A stretch of 64,000 nt of DNA from Piliocolobus tephrosceles (Eukaryota > Chordata > Mammalia > Primates > Cercopithecidae): positions 155,872,341 to 155,936,340 of the forward strand of contig NC_045439.1 of NCBI RefSeq assembly GCF_002776525.5, given 5' to 3'. The notes below the pieces were generated by a model, which was not told where the DNA came from, made no database searches, and saw only the letters and a program-made list of their open reading frames with translations. A program made the position numbers and the translations under genes. This document shows, one piece after another, positions 1-11,855 of this stretch; position 1 is the first letter of the stretch, and every line of letters begins with the position of its first letter.

Positions 1-128
1 TGTATTTTTAGTAGAGACGGGGGTTTCACTGTGTTAACCAGGATGGCCTCGATCTCCTGACCTCATGATCCGCCTGCCTCGGGCTCCCAAAGTGCTGGGA
101 TTACAGGCGTGAGCCACCGTGCTCAGCC
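1..128 (-). repeat. Alu, cut by the window edge
   Basis: The reverse complement of an Alu left monomer ends at the inverted element start (gagccaccgtgctcagcc). The 3' half lies outside the window. Confidence 0.93.
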
Positions 129-209
129 TGGTCTTATATTTTTCTAATTCCTGTGTTTTGATTTTCGCTTTCGTTTCTTAGACTTATTTTATACATTAAT
201 CCTCTTTTC

Positions 210-1512
210 GTTTTCTTTTTTTAATTTTAATTTTTAAATTCTGGGGTACATGTGCAGGATGCGCAGCTGGTTTGTTAGGTAGGTAAACGTGTGCCATGGT
301 GGTTTACTGCACGTATCACCTAGGTATTAAGCCCTGCATACATAAGCTGTTTTTCCTAATGTTCTCCCTCCCCACCACCCGACCCCTGAGAGGCCCCAGT
401 GTGTGGTGTTCCCCTCCCTGTGTCCGTGTTTTCTCAGTGTTCAACTCCCACTTACAAGTGAGAACATGTGGTGTTTGGTTTTCTGTTCCTTTGTTAGTTT
501 GCTGAGGATAATGGCTTCCAGCTCCATCCATGTTTCTGCAAAGGATATGATATCATTCCTTTTTATGGCTGCATAGTATTCCGTGGCATATATGTACCAC
601 ATTTTCTTTATCCAGTCTATCATTAATGGGTATTTGGGTTGATTCCATGTCTTTGCTATTGTGAACAGTGCTGCAGTGAACATATGGGTGCATGTATCTT
701 TGTAATAGAATGATTTATTTTCCTTTGCATCTCTGACTAGTAATGGGATCACTGGTTCAAATGATATTTCTGGTTATAGATCTTTGAGGAGTCACCACAC
801 TGTCTTCCACAGTGGTTGGACTAACTTGCATTCCTGCCCACAGTGTAAAAGCATTCCTATTTCTCCACAACTTTGCCAGCATTTGTTGTTTCTTGACTTT
901 TTAATAATCACCATTTTGACTGTTATGAGGCGGTATCTCATTGTGGTTTTGATTTGCATTTCTCTAATGATCAGTGATGTTGAGCTTTTTTGCATATGTT
1001 TGGCCACATAAATGTCTTCTTTTGAGAAGTGTTCATGTTCTTTGCTTTTTAATAGGGGTTTTTTTCCTTGTAAATTTGTTTAATTTCCTTGTAGATTCTT
1101 GATACTAGACCTTTGTCAGATGGCTAGATTGCAAAAATTTTCTCCACTCTGTAGGTTGCCTGTTTGCTCTGATGATAGTTTCTTTTGCTGTGCAGAAGCT
1201 CTTTAGTTTCATTAGATCCCATTTGTCAATTTTTGCTTTTGATGCAACTGCTTTTGGCGATTTTCTAATGAACTCTTTGCTGGTGCCTATGTCCTGAATG
1301 GTATTGCCTAAATTTTCTTCTAGGGTTGTTATAGTTTTGGGGTTTACATTTAAGTCTTTAATCCATCTTGAGTTAATTTTTGTATGAGGTGTAATGCAGG
1401 CGTCCAGTTTCAATTTTCTGCAGGTAGCTAGCCACTTCTTCCAGCACCACTTATAAATAGGGAATCCTTTCCCCATTGCTTGTTTTTGTCACGTTTGTTG
1501 AAGATCAGATGA
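210..1512 (-). mobile_element. 5'-truncated LINE-1 (L1P type), antisense to APBA2
   Basis: Read on the minus strand, this holds the last part of L1 ORF2 followed by the 3' UTR and an A-tail (T-rich at about 205-235). Open pieces on the minus strand at 1105-1476 and 441-752 encode recognisable ORF2 C-terminal protein, including WNQPKYPLMIDWIKKMWYIY. Stops and frameshifts separate the pieces, so the copy is dead. L1 similarity stops near 1512. Confidence 0.9.
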
Positions 1513-2365
1513 CATTAACCCACTTTTCTACCAAAAAAAAAAAAAAAACAAACACCCTCTGTGGTAAATGTGCGTATTTCCTAATGAGTACTAATTTGGC
1601 CATACCCCCTAGTTGTGATATCCAATTTTTCATGTCTAAAAATACATCATTTACATTTTGAATGCTTTCTAAGCCTCAGTTATTTAATGTTTAAGAATTT
1701 CCCAGGCATGTCGTATTTTGTTTTGTTTTTGTTTTTTAACTATCTTTGTAGCAGTCTGGGTCCAGTCAGGCGATGGGAACCCCAGGGGGAGTGTCATATT
1801 TAATAGAATTGTTAGGTACGATGAGAGAGTAACTGTTAAGAGGTGGAAGTTCTGTGTGGTGTCGTGGGGTGGAGGGAGGGGACCTGAGCAAGGGTAGACC
1901 TGGGAAAGCCCCAGGGAAGGACCAGCTTGTTAGGGAAGGTGTGGTTCAGCAGCGGAGAGCAGGATGGCCGCTGGTTCAGTCAGTCCAGCACTGGTCTAGA
2001 GGTGCTGTTGGTCACAATAGGCCACCCTCTGGAGTACAGGCTGGGGAGCAGCAGCTTGAGTTGTGGGCCTGCGGTGTGAACTCAGGCACCAGCATGACCA
2101 AAGTGCCGGACATGCAAATGATTGCTCAACGCAGGACTCTCCAGACCACGCAGGCTACACCGGGTTTGTGGAGGGAGTCCAGAAGTGGCCGGCCATGTGG
2201 AGCTCTGGGTTCCCCAATGGGTGGCCTGAACAAGGCTGCAGGGTTGCATAAGAACTAGGTGCCTCTGTGGCCTGAGCTGGGAACCACTGGATCTGTTTTC
2301 CTCCAGCAGTGTTCCTCCTTCACCCTCTGCCCAGCAAGCTTAACATGCACACTTGAAAGGAGAAA

Positions 2366-2787
2366 CACAGCCGAGCGCGGTGGCTCATGCTTGTAATCCC
2401 AGCACTTTGGGAGGCTGAGGCGGGCGGATCACGAGGTCAGAAGATCGAGACCATCCTGGCTAACACGGTGAAACCCCATCTCTACTAAAAATACGAAAAA
2501 AAAAAATCAATTAGCTGGGCATGGTGGCGGGTGCCTGTAGTCCCAGCTACTCGGGAGGCTGAGGCAGGAGAACGGCGTGGACTTGGGAGGTGGAGCTTGC
2601 ATTGAGCCCAGATCGTGCCACTGCACTCCAGCCTGGGCGACAGAGCAAGACTCTGTCTCAAAAAAAAAAAAAGAAAAAAAAATCCAAAGACTTGGAACCA
2701 ACCCAAATGTCCATCAATGATAGACTGGATTAAGAAAATACGGCACATATACTCCATCTCAGAAAAAAATAATAATAATAATGAAAT
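2366..2787 (+). mobile_element. Composite Alu + L1 fragment + Alu-like tail in one target-site duplication
   Basis: A full-length Alu (about 2370-2682) ends in an A-tail. About 73 nt of L1 ORF2 sense sequence follows (accaacccaaatgtccatca and on, to about 2752). Then comes a second Alu-like terminus (ctccatctcag) with a (TAA)n-rich tail. The same 10-mer, aaaggagaaa, sits before (2356-2365) and after (2788-2797) the whole block, as expected if all of it came from one insertion. Confidence 0.75.
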
Positions 2788-3001
2788 AAAGGAGAAATGC
2801 TTAAGGGAATTCCGTTGTTCATTTGGAGAAGATATCCAGGGGTGCATTCAGAATTGGGAGGCAATAAATTGATAACAGACACAACCTTTTTGTCATTCAT
2901 TTCTAATTGTCCCATTGTAGTCAGTGGGTTAGCCAGTACAGATTCTTTGTAGAATATCACATTTCTTTTGTGGCCTAATGATACATAGGGCAGTTTTGGT
3001 T

Positions 3002-3006
<5 letters not shown>

Positions 3007-3033
<27 letters not shown>
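3007..3033 (+). repeat. (TG)n microsatellite
   Basis: An uninterrupted run of about 13 TG units. Confidence 0.95.
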
Positions 3034-3040
<7 letters not shown>

Positions 3041-3059
3041 AAACCTCTGCCTTCTCTAT

Positions 3060-3415
3060 TTGTTAGGTACAGGGTTCTAAATAAATCTTATTGTTATTTA
3101 AATTTTTATAGCTCATCTTTCTTTTGTCTGGTTAATGTGATTTTAATCTGTCAATACGAATGTGGCTATTAATTTCACCTTTTATCATTTTTGCTTGGTT
3201 TATATTTTGAAGCTATGATATGAAGTTTATAAAGGTACATGATGCTCTTGGTGGATTATTTTTGTTATTAATGGGAATTTTTCTTTTTGTGCCTTTGCAT
3301 ACTTTGTTGTTTACATTCATTTTGTCTGATTAATACCGCCATATGAGCCTTCTTTTTTATTAGCACTTGTCTGGTGTATCTTTTCCTATACTTTTATTTT
3401 TAGCAGTCTTCGGGC
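3060..3415 (-). repeat. Old L1M fragment (ORF2 region)
   Basis: The AT-rich sequence contains motifs such as attttgtctgattaataccg and tctggtgtatcttttcc, which resemble antisense L1 ORF2. Divergence is high. Confidence 0.5.
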
Positions 3416-3529
3416 CATTTTTTTCAGGTGTCATCACAAGAGACTAAGCAGCTCATGGTTTAATTTTCTAAAACAATCTGAAAATATATGTTTTTCAACA
3501 GTTGGACTAAAAGAGAGTATAAAGAGCAC

Positions 3530-3754
3530 TGTATTCATTTGCTCAGGCTGCAGTAACAAAACACCACAGATTTGGTGTTGGAATCCACAGAAATGTATTG
3601 CCTCACAGTTCTGGAGGCTGGGAGTCCGAGGTCAAGGTGCTGGCAGGGCTGGCCTCCTTGGGGCCTCTCCCCTTAGCCTTGATGCCTCTGCGTGTGTTCT
3701 TCCCTCTGTGCCTGTTGTGCACCCCTGGGGTCTCTCTGTGTACCCCAACTTATC
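3530..3754 (-). repeat. Old interspersed repeat of the 'cagttctggaggctggga' type
   Basis: The sequence has the aacaaaacaccacaga ... cacagttctggaggctggga ... caaggtgctggcagggct layout shared by a common ancient mammalian repeat, probably a MaLR-like LTR in antisense. It is interrupted by the Alu starting at 3755. The exact family is not assigned. Confidence 0.55.
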
Positions 3755-3877
3755 TTTTTTTTTTTTTTGAGATGAATTTTCACTCTTGTTGCCCAGGCTG
3801 GAGTGCAGTGGCACAATCTTGACCCACTGCAACCTCCGCCTCCCAGGTCAAGCGATTCTCTGCCTCAGCCTCCTGTA
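3755..3877 (-). repeat. Alu fragment, antisense
   Basis: A poly-T run leads into the inverted right monomer (cccaggctggagtgcagtgg). The match stops at tgcctcagcctcctg, where the LTR12-containing sequence takes over, so the left half is missing. Confidence 0.88.
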
Positions 3878-3919
3878 GAATGCCCTTTTTCGATCCTCCC
3901 TGCAATTGGCTACTTTTAG

Positions 3920-4156
3920 GATCCTGCTGATTGGAGCATTTTACAGAGTGCTGATTGGTGCATTTTACAGAGCACTGATTGGTGTGTTTTACAGAGTGCT
4001 GATTGGTGCATTTTACAATCCTCTTGCTAGCTACAGAGTGCCGATTGGTGCGTTTTTACAGAGTGCTGATTGGTGCATTTTACAATCCTCTTGTACAACA
4101 GAAAAGTTCTCCAAGTCCCCACTTGGCACAGGAAGTCCAGCTGGCTTCACCTCTCA
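3920..4156 (-). mobile_element. LTR12 (HERV9) U3 fragment with CCAAT-box array
   Basis: The minus strand begins TGAGAGGTGAAGCCAGCTGG, the start I know for LTR12, and continues into the tandem U3 repeats. ATTGG occurs six times on the plus strand (3930, 3954, 3978, 4002, 4044, 4069), which is CCAAT on the LTR strand, spaced mostly 24-25 nt. The promoter end (TATA side) and R/U5 are missing beyond about 3920. No internal proviral sequence is present. Confidence 0.8.
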
Positions 4157-4446
4157 CAACCACCCCAAGGAAATTGAGGGTGAAGGGCAGGTCATGTGCA
4201 GGATGCTGTCTTGATACTGAGAAAAGGAAGGTGGTGTTAACCACATAATTTCCTGGCCAGGGGTGAGAGTTATGTAGCAGAGGGGCCGTCCTTGGAAGGG
4301 CTGTCTAGAAGAAGAGTGTGCAACTCTGGGAAGGATAGGAAGAGGTGACACCTCCATGAGAAAATGGACTTGGTCTTATTTGCCCCTGTCTCCCTAGTGC
4401 TTGTGGCTGGTGTGTGTCAAAGGGGCAGAGGGATTCCTGTGCAGTC

Positions 4447-4850
4447 GTGATGGTTAATTTTGTGTGTTAACTTAGCTCAGTTCTGGTGCCCAGTTGCTTG
4501 CTCAAACACCAGTCTGGATGTTGCTGGGAAGGTAATTTTTGGGTAAGATGAACATAGTAGACGTTGAGTAAAGCAGACTGTCCCTTCATATTTGGATGGG
4601 CCTCATTCGACCAGTTGAAGGCCTTAAGACCAAAGGCTGAGGTTCCCCGAAGAGGAAGGTCTGCCCCCAGACCCCCTCGTGACTCAAGACTGGAATGTCA
4701 GCTCCTCATGGAGTTCCCAGCCTGCCGGCCTGCCCTGTAGATTTCAGATTTGCCAGGCTCTGTAGTCAGGTGAGCCAATTCCTTGAAATAAATCTCTTTT
4801 TATACATGCTATTGGTTCACTTTCTCTGAAAATTCCTAATACTGTAGTTT
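4447..4850 (+). repeat. Old interspersed repeat ('gtgatggttaattttgtgtg' family)
   Basis: It starts gtgatggttaattttgtgtg, contains gagtaaagcagactgtcc and gatgggcctcattcgacc, and ends near ccaattccttgaaataaatc and attggttcactttctctg. This is the layout of a common ancient mammalian repeat whose name I cannot assign with confidence. Confidence 0.55.
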
Positions 4851-5629
4851 TTTCATCTGGTGGTCCATTTGGCTGTCGCACTAACTTTTGTCTTGGGACA
4901 GGCTGAAAGTCAGAAGTCATGTGTCTCCTAGACTCTCCATCCCCAAAACAGCCTCATGCCAAAATATGCCTTCACGTTGGTAGCGCTGCCCAGCCCTGCT
5001 CGGTTTTCTGAGATCCAGTTCCTACGAGACTGCGGTGCTCAGCTCTTTTCATCTCATCGGGTTCTGTGCCTCTGAGGCTGTTCCCTCTGAGACAAGATCC
5101 CGGGCCCTTTCTTTGTGGGCTGCTCCACCCCTGCTGAAATCACACAGAAGGCGGACAGTACAGGTAGACAGGTCAGACAGACACACCAATGGCCAGCTGC
5201 AGCGTGGGGAGTGTGGAGTCTGCCCACAGCTGTGGCGAGATGGCTCTGTGGTGAGATCTGGGCTTTCTTGTGTGCTGAGGAATGCGAGCGTTTGCCATCC
5301 TTATCCAAGCTGCATCACTCAGGGCTGGCCCCTCTGAGGCTTCACTGTGGGTCCCACCCAGCCTCTGAATGAGAATTGGCATACCAGCCAGATGCCTAGG
5401 TGATCTGTGCATGTGCTGCAGGTTGAGAAGGTCTGCACTGGACACCTCCAGAAGGACGATCTGGGACCAGGGTTAGACAAGGCCCACGTCTGCTGCCCAG
5501 CCCTTTCCTCTTTGATGTCCTTTCTGCACCCGACACCTCTTCTTGACATTCCTTTTCCTTGGTTTATGTGATAAGACCTCTCTGTCTGCAACAGGAATGG
5601 TCTTACTCATCTTATTCACCTACCATGTA

Positions 5630-6480
5630 TTAATAGTTCCCTGTGCCTTAAACCCGTGATTCAAAACCTGCTTCCCCAACTCTCCAAAGTCAGCCAAGCT
5701 AGAGGTTATGGGCCCAATCTTCCACAAGACTGCCCTGACTTCTGACACCAGCCACAAATTCAGGGGTCCTAAGGCCCATCTTTACTTCTTACCAGCTGAC
5801 TATAATTTCAGGGGTTCCCATGACCAGTCTTAAATTAGATAATTTGCTAGAATGACTCACAGAACTCAGAACAGCACTATACTTAACAATGAAAGTTGCA
5901 TTATAGCACATATTTACAACCCTTAACCAGACAAAAGAAGGGACACGTAGGGTGAAGTCTGGGAGGCTTCCAGATGCAAAGCTTTGGCATCCTCAGAGAT
6001 GCATTATCCTCCCAGCATCCTAGTGTGGCAGTAATCAAAGGGTATTGCCAACAAAGGAAGCTCACCTGAGCTTCAATGTGTAGAGTTTTTATTTGGGATT
6101 CTTTATATGATGCATGATGAATTGAATCAGTGAATTGATTAAATCATTGGCTGTGTGGTTGAGCTCAATATTTAGCCTTCCCAGAGGTCAGGCCGGTAGC
6201 CCGTCTCCAGTCTCAAAGCCCCAGCCCTCTAGTAGCTAGTTGGCCTCTCTGCATGACCAGCCTCCATCCTGAATCATCTCTTTTGCATAGACTTTGGAAC
6301 CCACCATGAATAACAAGGACACTCCTATCACTTGGAGATTCCAAGGATGTAGAGGCTCCCTCCAAGGTACCAGAAGGTCAGCCAAGTTCTTTATTACACA
6401 CCAACTGATTGCCATGACTTAGTGGTTAATAAAGAGTGGGACTTGGGGTTCCTTTAGATTTCAAGCCTGACACAACCCTT
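5630..6480 (-). repeat. ERVL/MLT2-like LTR, antisense
   Basis: Segments such as ctagaatgactcacagaact, gattaaatcattggctgtgt and cactcctatcacttggagat follow the order I know from antisense MLT2 (ERVL) LTRs. It is diverged and no internal ERV sequence is seen. Confidence 0.5.
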
Positions 6481-6648
6481 TGGATATAGACTACATGAAA
6501 TCAAAGTGTTAAGAAGGGTGTATGCATGCTATTTGTTTACTTTGAAGAGTGACACTTGGAACCAGTGTCAGTTTTACAGGCTGCCCTGACTTGCTGGGGC
6601 ACAGACTGTGAAGTGCATATTCAGAATGAATGAGGTGTTACCCTAGGG

Positions 6649-6831
6649 CAGTGGCTCTCAGACTTTCAGGCTTCAGAATCCCCTGGAGATCTTGTTACCA
6701 TGCAGACTTCAGGGTCCTGCCCCTGAGTTTTCATTGGTCTGGGGGAGGGCCCAAGAGTTTCCATGTCTGTCGAGTTCCCAGGTGACGCTGATGCTGCTGG
6801 CCCAGGGACCACACTTCCAGAAGCCCTGGAA
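6649..6831. repeat. MER5/MER20-type hAT-Charlie fossil
   Basis: It begins cagtggctctcagacttt and contains gttcccaggtgacgctgatg and ggaccacacttccagaagcc, the two inverted ends of this non-autonomous DNA transposon type. Confidence 0.75.
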
Positions 6832-7627
6832 TAGACTCTGTGGTGGGTGTTTGAACTTTGGATTCTTGGCCATAGGTTTTTACGTTACAATGACAGAATG
6901 GGAAGTTTGGCAGGAATAAAGATCACTTCCACCCACAGGTTCCCGGAGAGGTCCTTCTCCCCTGGGCCCTGGCCTGGTACCTCTGCCTAGCAGCTAGCTA
7001 ACATTCAGGTTCCAGGTCTCATGTTTTGCTTGGACTTTAATGGCAATTGGTGGGCATGTGCAGGCTGTTCTTGCAGGGGGAGGGAGCGCTGCCTCTGCTT
7101 GGGCTGCTAGGCTTGGGGCCTGGTCACCTGGGGCCCTGCCCTTCCTTTAGTCTTGCCAGGCAGGCAGGGGTGTGAGGGCTTGCCACCGGGGCAGAGAACA
7201 TTGAATGATTGCAATTGAGGCGTCATTAGGATTAATTAGTAAATAACTATCAGGGCTTAAAAAATAGGTTCAGGAACAGGCTGGGAGGGCAGTTGGGTGT
7301 GTTTTCCCAGTTTGAGGGGAAAGCATGAATTGACTACTATCTCAGGTGGGGGCTTCTGTGCGAGGACCCTGCTCAGGCCAGTTAAGTGACAGTGGATATG
7401 GCCTGGAAATGCTGTTTTCTCTCATGTTCAGTGAGGGTGGTGGAATTAGGGGTGTGTGTGGGGACCTTGGGGGTGCCATGTGATGATTAATTGTAGTCTG
7501 TCTCAGATGTGGAAGCTGCCAGTCTGTTTTTCTGGGACATCATCATGGGATTTTTATTATCAATTTCAACAGTGAGACTGCTGGCTCATTATGTGTCAAG
7601 AGATCGACGTGCTGCTTCACATTTGAA

Positions 7628-7770
7628 GCAGGGGTTCCCCATGATGTGTGGGCCCTGGACCAGCAGCCTCAGCATCCCCTGGGCATGGGTGAGCCATGCA
7701 CACTCCCAGCTACCCCCTGACCTGCTGAGCCAGAAGTTCTAGGGATGGGGACCCGGCCCCGCAGGTGGCT
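7628..7770. repeat. MER5-type hAT fossil, partial
   Basis: It contains tgggccctggaccagcagcc followed by tcagcatcccctggg, typical of the MER5A 5' half. The 3' half is poorly preserved. Confidence 0.6.
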
Positions 7771-8670
7771 CTGCTACATGGGAAGAAACTGTTGGGATGC
7801 AAAGCAGGCCAGAGAGGGTGGGAGCAGACGAAGATCTGAGGCTGCATGTGGATCCCTCAGGGTGCCAGCTGTCACCCCTGAGCACCCCCCTACCTGGGGA
7901 AGCTTTGGCAACTTTCTCAGTTGCAAGCCAAGGCCCAGGGACTCCACTGCTGGTGACCCCCTCACCTGGCCCTGGCTGTGCCCTTTGGCTCAGGGCTGGG
8001 CCCGGGAGGCTGGAGAGGTGCCAAGATTCATTGCCAGAGGCGGCCTTGCCCCTCCCTTGTGTCCTTGTAGGCAGAGCCCTCACCCTTATGCCTTCCCACC
8101 ACCCACCAGTCACACCTCCTTGCCCAGGCCTCAGTGCCTGACATATGGCCTGAATACATATGTATTTTTTGGTCTTAAAAAACTATTTAAAACAAATATC
8201 TACAGACTCTCCCCTTACCAGGTTTTTCTTGGGGAAGAAAATGTTGCTTAGTAGACAAATTGCCCCCAGGTCTCCTTCAGGGAGGATGAGCATCACCTGC
8301 ATTGAGGAAGGGGCACTTCATCAGAGATGCTTACTTCAGAGTGAGCCTCACTAGCAACCACAGGGTGCACAGCTAGGACGGGAGGCAGTGCTGCTGAGCC
8401 AAGGGGTGGTGGGAGCAGCTCTGGAGAAACCTGGTGGGGTGTGGGGTGAAGCCGTCTCCACCCCAGCAAGCAATGTGGGGCCTCCCCACTGGACTGGGGA
8501 ACCGTGTGTGACAGTTTGGGGTGCAGAGATCCCAGTTGACCTTCAAAGGAGGGGTGGCCAGAGGCCCAGCAGGTGACTCCCACACTTCTTTTATATCATC
8601 TCCTACTAAACACCCCAGAGTTCCCTGCTGCTTACAGTGGTAACATTTGTTTAAAAGTTGTGCATTAAAT

Positions 8671-8969
8671 AGACTGGGCATAGTGGTTCATGCCTGAAAT
8701 CCCAACACTTTGGGAGGCGGAGGCAGGCAGATTGCTTGAGTCTAAGACTTTGAAACCAGCCTGGGCAACATGGTGAGACCCTGTTTCTATAAAAAATACA
8801 AAAATTAGCCAGGCAAGCTGGTGTGTACCTGTAATCTCAGCTATTTTGGAGGCTAAGGTAGGAGGATTGCTTGAACCTGGGAAGTGGAGGTTGCAGTGAG
8901 CTGAGATCACACCAGTGTACTCCAGCCTGGATGACAGAGTGAGACCCTGTTTCCAAAAAAAGAAAAAAG
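8671..8969 (+). repeat. Alu (old, AluJ-like)
   Basis: A complete two-monomer Alu with many substitutions. The flanks aaaagttgtgcattaaat and aaaagttttgcataaat look like a diverged target-site duplication. Confidence 0.9.
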
Positions 8970-9559
8970 AAAAGTTTTGCATAAATAAAGTTAAATTATT
9001 TAAAATAAAAGTTAATTATTTAAAATAAGCTAGGAGAAACTTGCTACTTAAAGACATCTTTTGGGAGATTTTTTATTCAGAAGATAATCATTTATCAGAG
9101 TGATTGAGTAACCTGTAATTTATCCAGTTGAGTTTAATTTCAGCATTTGAGTTTCATGTTTACCCTTTTAGCAGCTATCATTGAATCCCTCTTAGTAATG
9201 CCAGAGCACAGTTAAATATGAGATGCAGCCCCTGCCTCTGTTGGCTTATGGACTGGGTGGGTGTGTAGCCACCGTGTACAGAGGTTAAAGACGGTTCTAG
9301 GGACCAGGCAAACAGGCTGGGGTGAGTTGCCAGAAGGATGATCTGAATCGTTGTGTAAGATTACAGGTTGCCCATCACCATGGCCAGTGCCTCCAAGGGT
9401 TTGTTGGGATTAGAGGGGCAGCTTCCAGGCCTTTCAGGAGAGGAGGGTCTTTAATGTCTTTTGTGGGTGAGGACCTGAGGCAAGCAGGGAGAGACAGCCA
9501 GAGTTAGGTGGGGCTGGAAGAAATCAGGCCAGAGTGACTGGGACCCTTGACTCTCATTG

Positions 9560-10260
9560 TTAGAGGGTGTGTTTGTCCATTTTGTCCTCGTATGATGTAG
9601 TACCACAGACTGGGTAATTTCTAAAGAAAAGAAGTGTATTTGGCTCACAGTTCTGGAGGCTGGGAAGTCCCAGAGCATGGTGCTAGCATCTGGTGAGGGC
9701 CTTTGTGCTACCTCATAACATGGTGAAAGACATCACATGGCAAAGAGACAGAGAGACAAGATAGGGGCTGAACTTAACCTCTATGAGGAGCCTTCTCCCT
9801 GGCTGATGGCATTAATCCATTTCTGAGGGCGGGGACCTCATGGCCTAATCACCTCTTCAGCATACTGTCTCTTTTTTTTTTTTTTTTTTTTTTTTTGAGA
9901 CGGAGTCTTGCTCTGTCGCCCGGGCTAGAGTGCAGTGGCAGGATCTCCGCTCACTGCAAGCTCCGCCTCCCGGGTTCATGCCATTCTCCTGCCTCAGCCT
10001 CCCGAGTAGCTGGCACTACAGGCACCCGCCACCACGCCTGGCTAACTTTTTATATTTTTAGTAGAGACAGGGTTTCACCGTGTTAGCCAGGATGGTCTTG
10101 ATCTCCTGACCTCATGATCCACCCGCCTTGGCCTCCCAAAGTGCTGGGATTACAGGCGTGAGCCACCACGCCCAGCCCCAGCATACTGTCTCTTAATACT
10201 GTTATAATGGCAATCAAATTTCCACATGAGTATTGGCAGGGACTTCTGAACCATAGCAGA
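9560..10260. repeat. Old 'cagttctggaggctggga' repeat split by an Alu
   Basis: Left part: accacagactgggtaatttc and cacagttctggaggctggga, to aatcacctcttcag. Right part: from about 10179. The Alu at 9874-10178 divides them. Confidence 0.5.
9874..10178 (-). repeat. AluY-like, with a perfect 16-nt target-site duplication
   Basis: A full-length antisense Alu with a long poly-T. The flanking duplication cagcatactgtctctt is identical at 9858-9873 and 10179-10194. Confidence 0.95.
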
Positions 10261-10881
10261 GGGACTGCCTTCCCTGTGGATCGTGGTGTCCTGCACCCTG
10301 GGCCCAGTCTACTCGCTGGCTGGCACCTCTAATTTTGCCCCCAGGACTCTGTGAGCTCCAACCAAGGCAGCTGGTGCTGTGCTTGCCAGCTGTGTGCTTT
10401 GACGACAACTTCTGCCGTCCCCACACCGTCTGAACTCTAGGGCCTCTTCTTCGTTTTGGTGTTGGGGGACTCGGGCTTACCACAGAGCTTCCCTCCAGGC
10501 ACTTCCTTCCACAGCACCCGGGAAATTCCCTTTTCTGGCTCCAAGTAATCTAGCCTCTGAGGGATACTTGGGAATTAACAGAACCTCAGCTATGGAGAAG
10601 CTCAGAGGATTGGGGGATTGAAACCGTAGGTCATCCTTGAACAGTTAGCTTTTGAAAGCAATTTTGCATTTTTTCCATGATATGGAAATGCTGAACCAAA
10701 TCAGCAAGCTGCACTTTGAAACTCTGATAGTTAAGCTTCCTGGTTTTGTGATTAGAGCCCTCAAGACAGTACTGAAGCATTAGGTTAATGGTAGGGACAG
10801 AAGCCCAGACTCTATCTGGAGTAGGGGCCCTGGAGGGACACATACCCACTTCCTTCTTGGCTCGGTCCTATATGCATGCAA

Positions 10882-11182
10882 TTTTTTTTTTTTTTTTTTT
10901 TCTGAGACAAAGTCTCACTCTGTTGCCCAAGCTGGAGTGCAGTGGGGCGATCTCAGCTCACTGCAACCTTGGCCTCCTGGGTTCAAGCGATTCTCCTGCC
11001 TCAGCCTCCTGAGTTGCTGGGATTACAGGTGCGCACCACCACACCTGGCAGATTTTTGCATTTTTAGTAGAGATGGGATTTCACCATGTTGGCCAGGCTG
11101 GTCTCGAACTCCTAACCTCATTCTCCGCCTGCCTTGGCCTCTGAAAATGCTGGGATTACAGGTGTGAGCCACCACACCCGGC
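10882..11182 (-). repeat. AluS-like, antisense
   Basis: A full-length inverted Alu from poly-T to gagccaccacacccggc. Confidence 0.93.
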
Positions 11183-11334
11183 ACATGCGTTTTTTAGAAG
11201 GACCTTGAGATGATTTACTATTGTTGATCAAGGAAGAAGATGAATGTGGGGAGATATGCTGCCTTAAAAGTGTCCTTTGAACATGCAGCCTTATTTCAGC
11301 CGCATGTCAGGGTGTGAAGAGAAGGGAGAGCTCT

Positions 11335-11374
11335 GTGTTTGTGTGTGTGTGTGTGTGTGGGAGTGTGTGTGTAT
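11335..11374 (+). repeat. (TG)n microsatellite, interrupted
   Basis: TG units with an internal GGAG interruption. Confidence 0.9.
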
Positions 11375-11689
11375 CCGGGTCGCTGCTGGGAAGTTGCATT
11401 GCTTCCCTAAGGCCCACCAGGGAGATTACTGTGAGGGGGTCAGACAGGGCCTTTGAAGTTTTATGTGTTATTAAAGAAGGTCACATCTTATTACCACAAA
11501 GACCTGGGATACCTGCAGCAGGTAGTGGTGGAGGAGAGGCTGTCAGGCCAGCTCTTAACAGCACAACTCTCCCGTTCCTTACTCAGTTTCTCCTTATCCT
11601 CCTGGCATCCAGCTCCCCATCAGAAACTGTGAACCCTGAGAGACGATGGGGCCATGGACCCTTCACATTTTTGTCATATTCATTATTAG

Positions 11690-11855
11690 TGGTTCTTAGC
11701 CTTGGCTGCTTGTCAGCTACCCGGAGTGTCTAAATTCTCCTCACCCAGAAATTCTGACCTCATGGAGCTGGGACAGGATCCAGGAATTGATATATTTTTT
11801 AAAACTCCTCAGGTTGATTCTAGCATCCAACTGGGGTTTAGACCTAAGAACCAGA
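11690..11855. repeat. MER20-type hAT fossil
   Basis: It starts gtggttcttagccttggctg and contains cctcaggttgattctagcat, matching the ends of MER20-like elements. Confidence 0.6.

Noticed and set aside
3906..4214. 102-codon plus-strand ORF with LIGAFYR repeats
   Set aside because: It is the translation of the LTR12 CCAAT tandem repeats on the wrong strand, not a gene.
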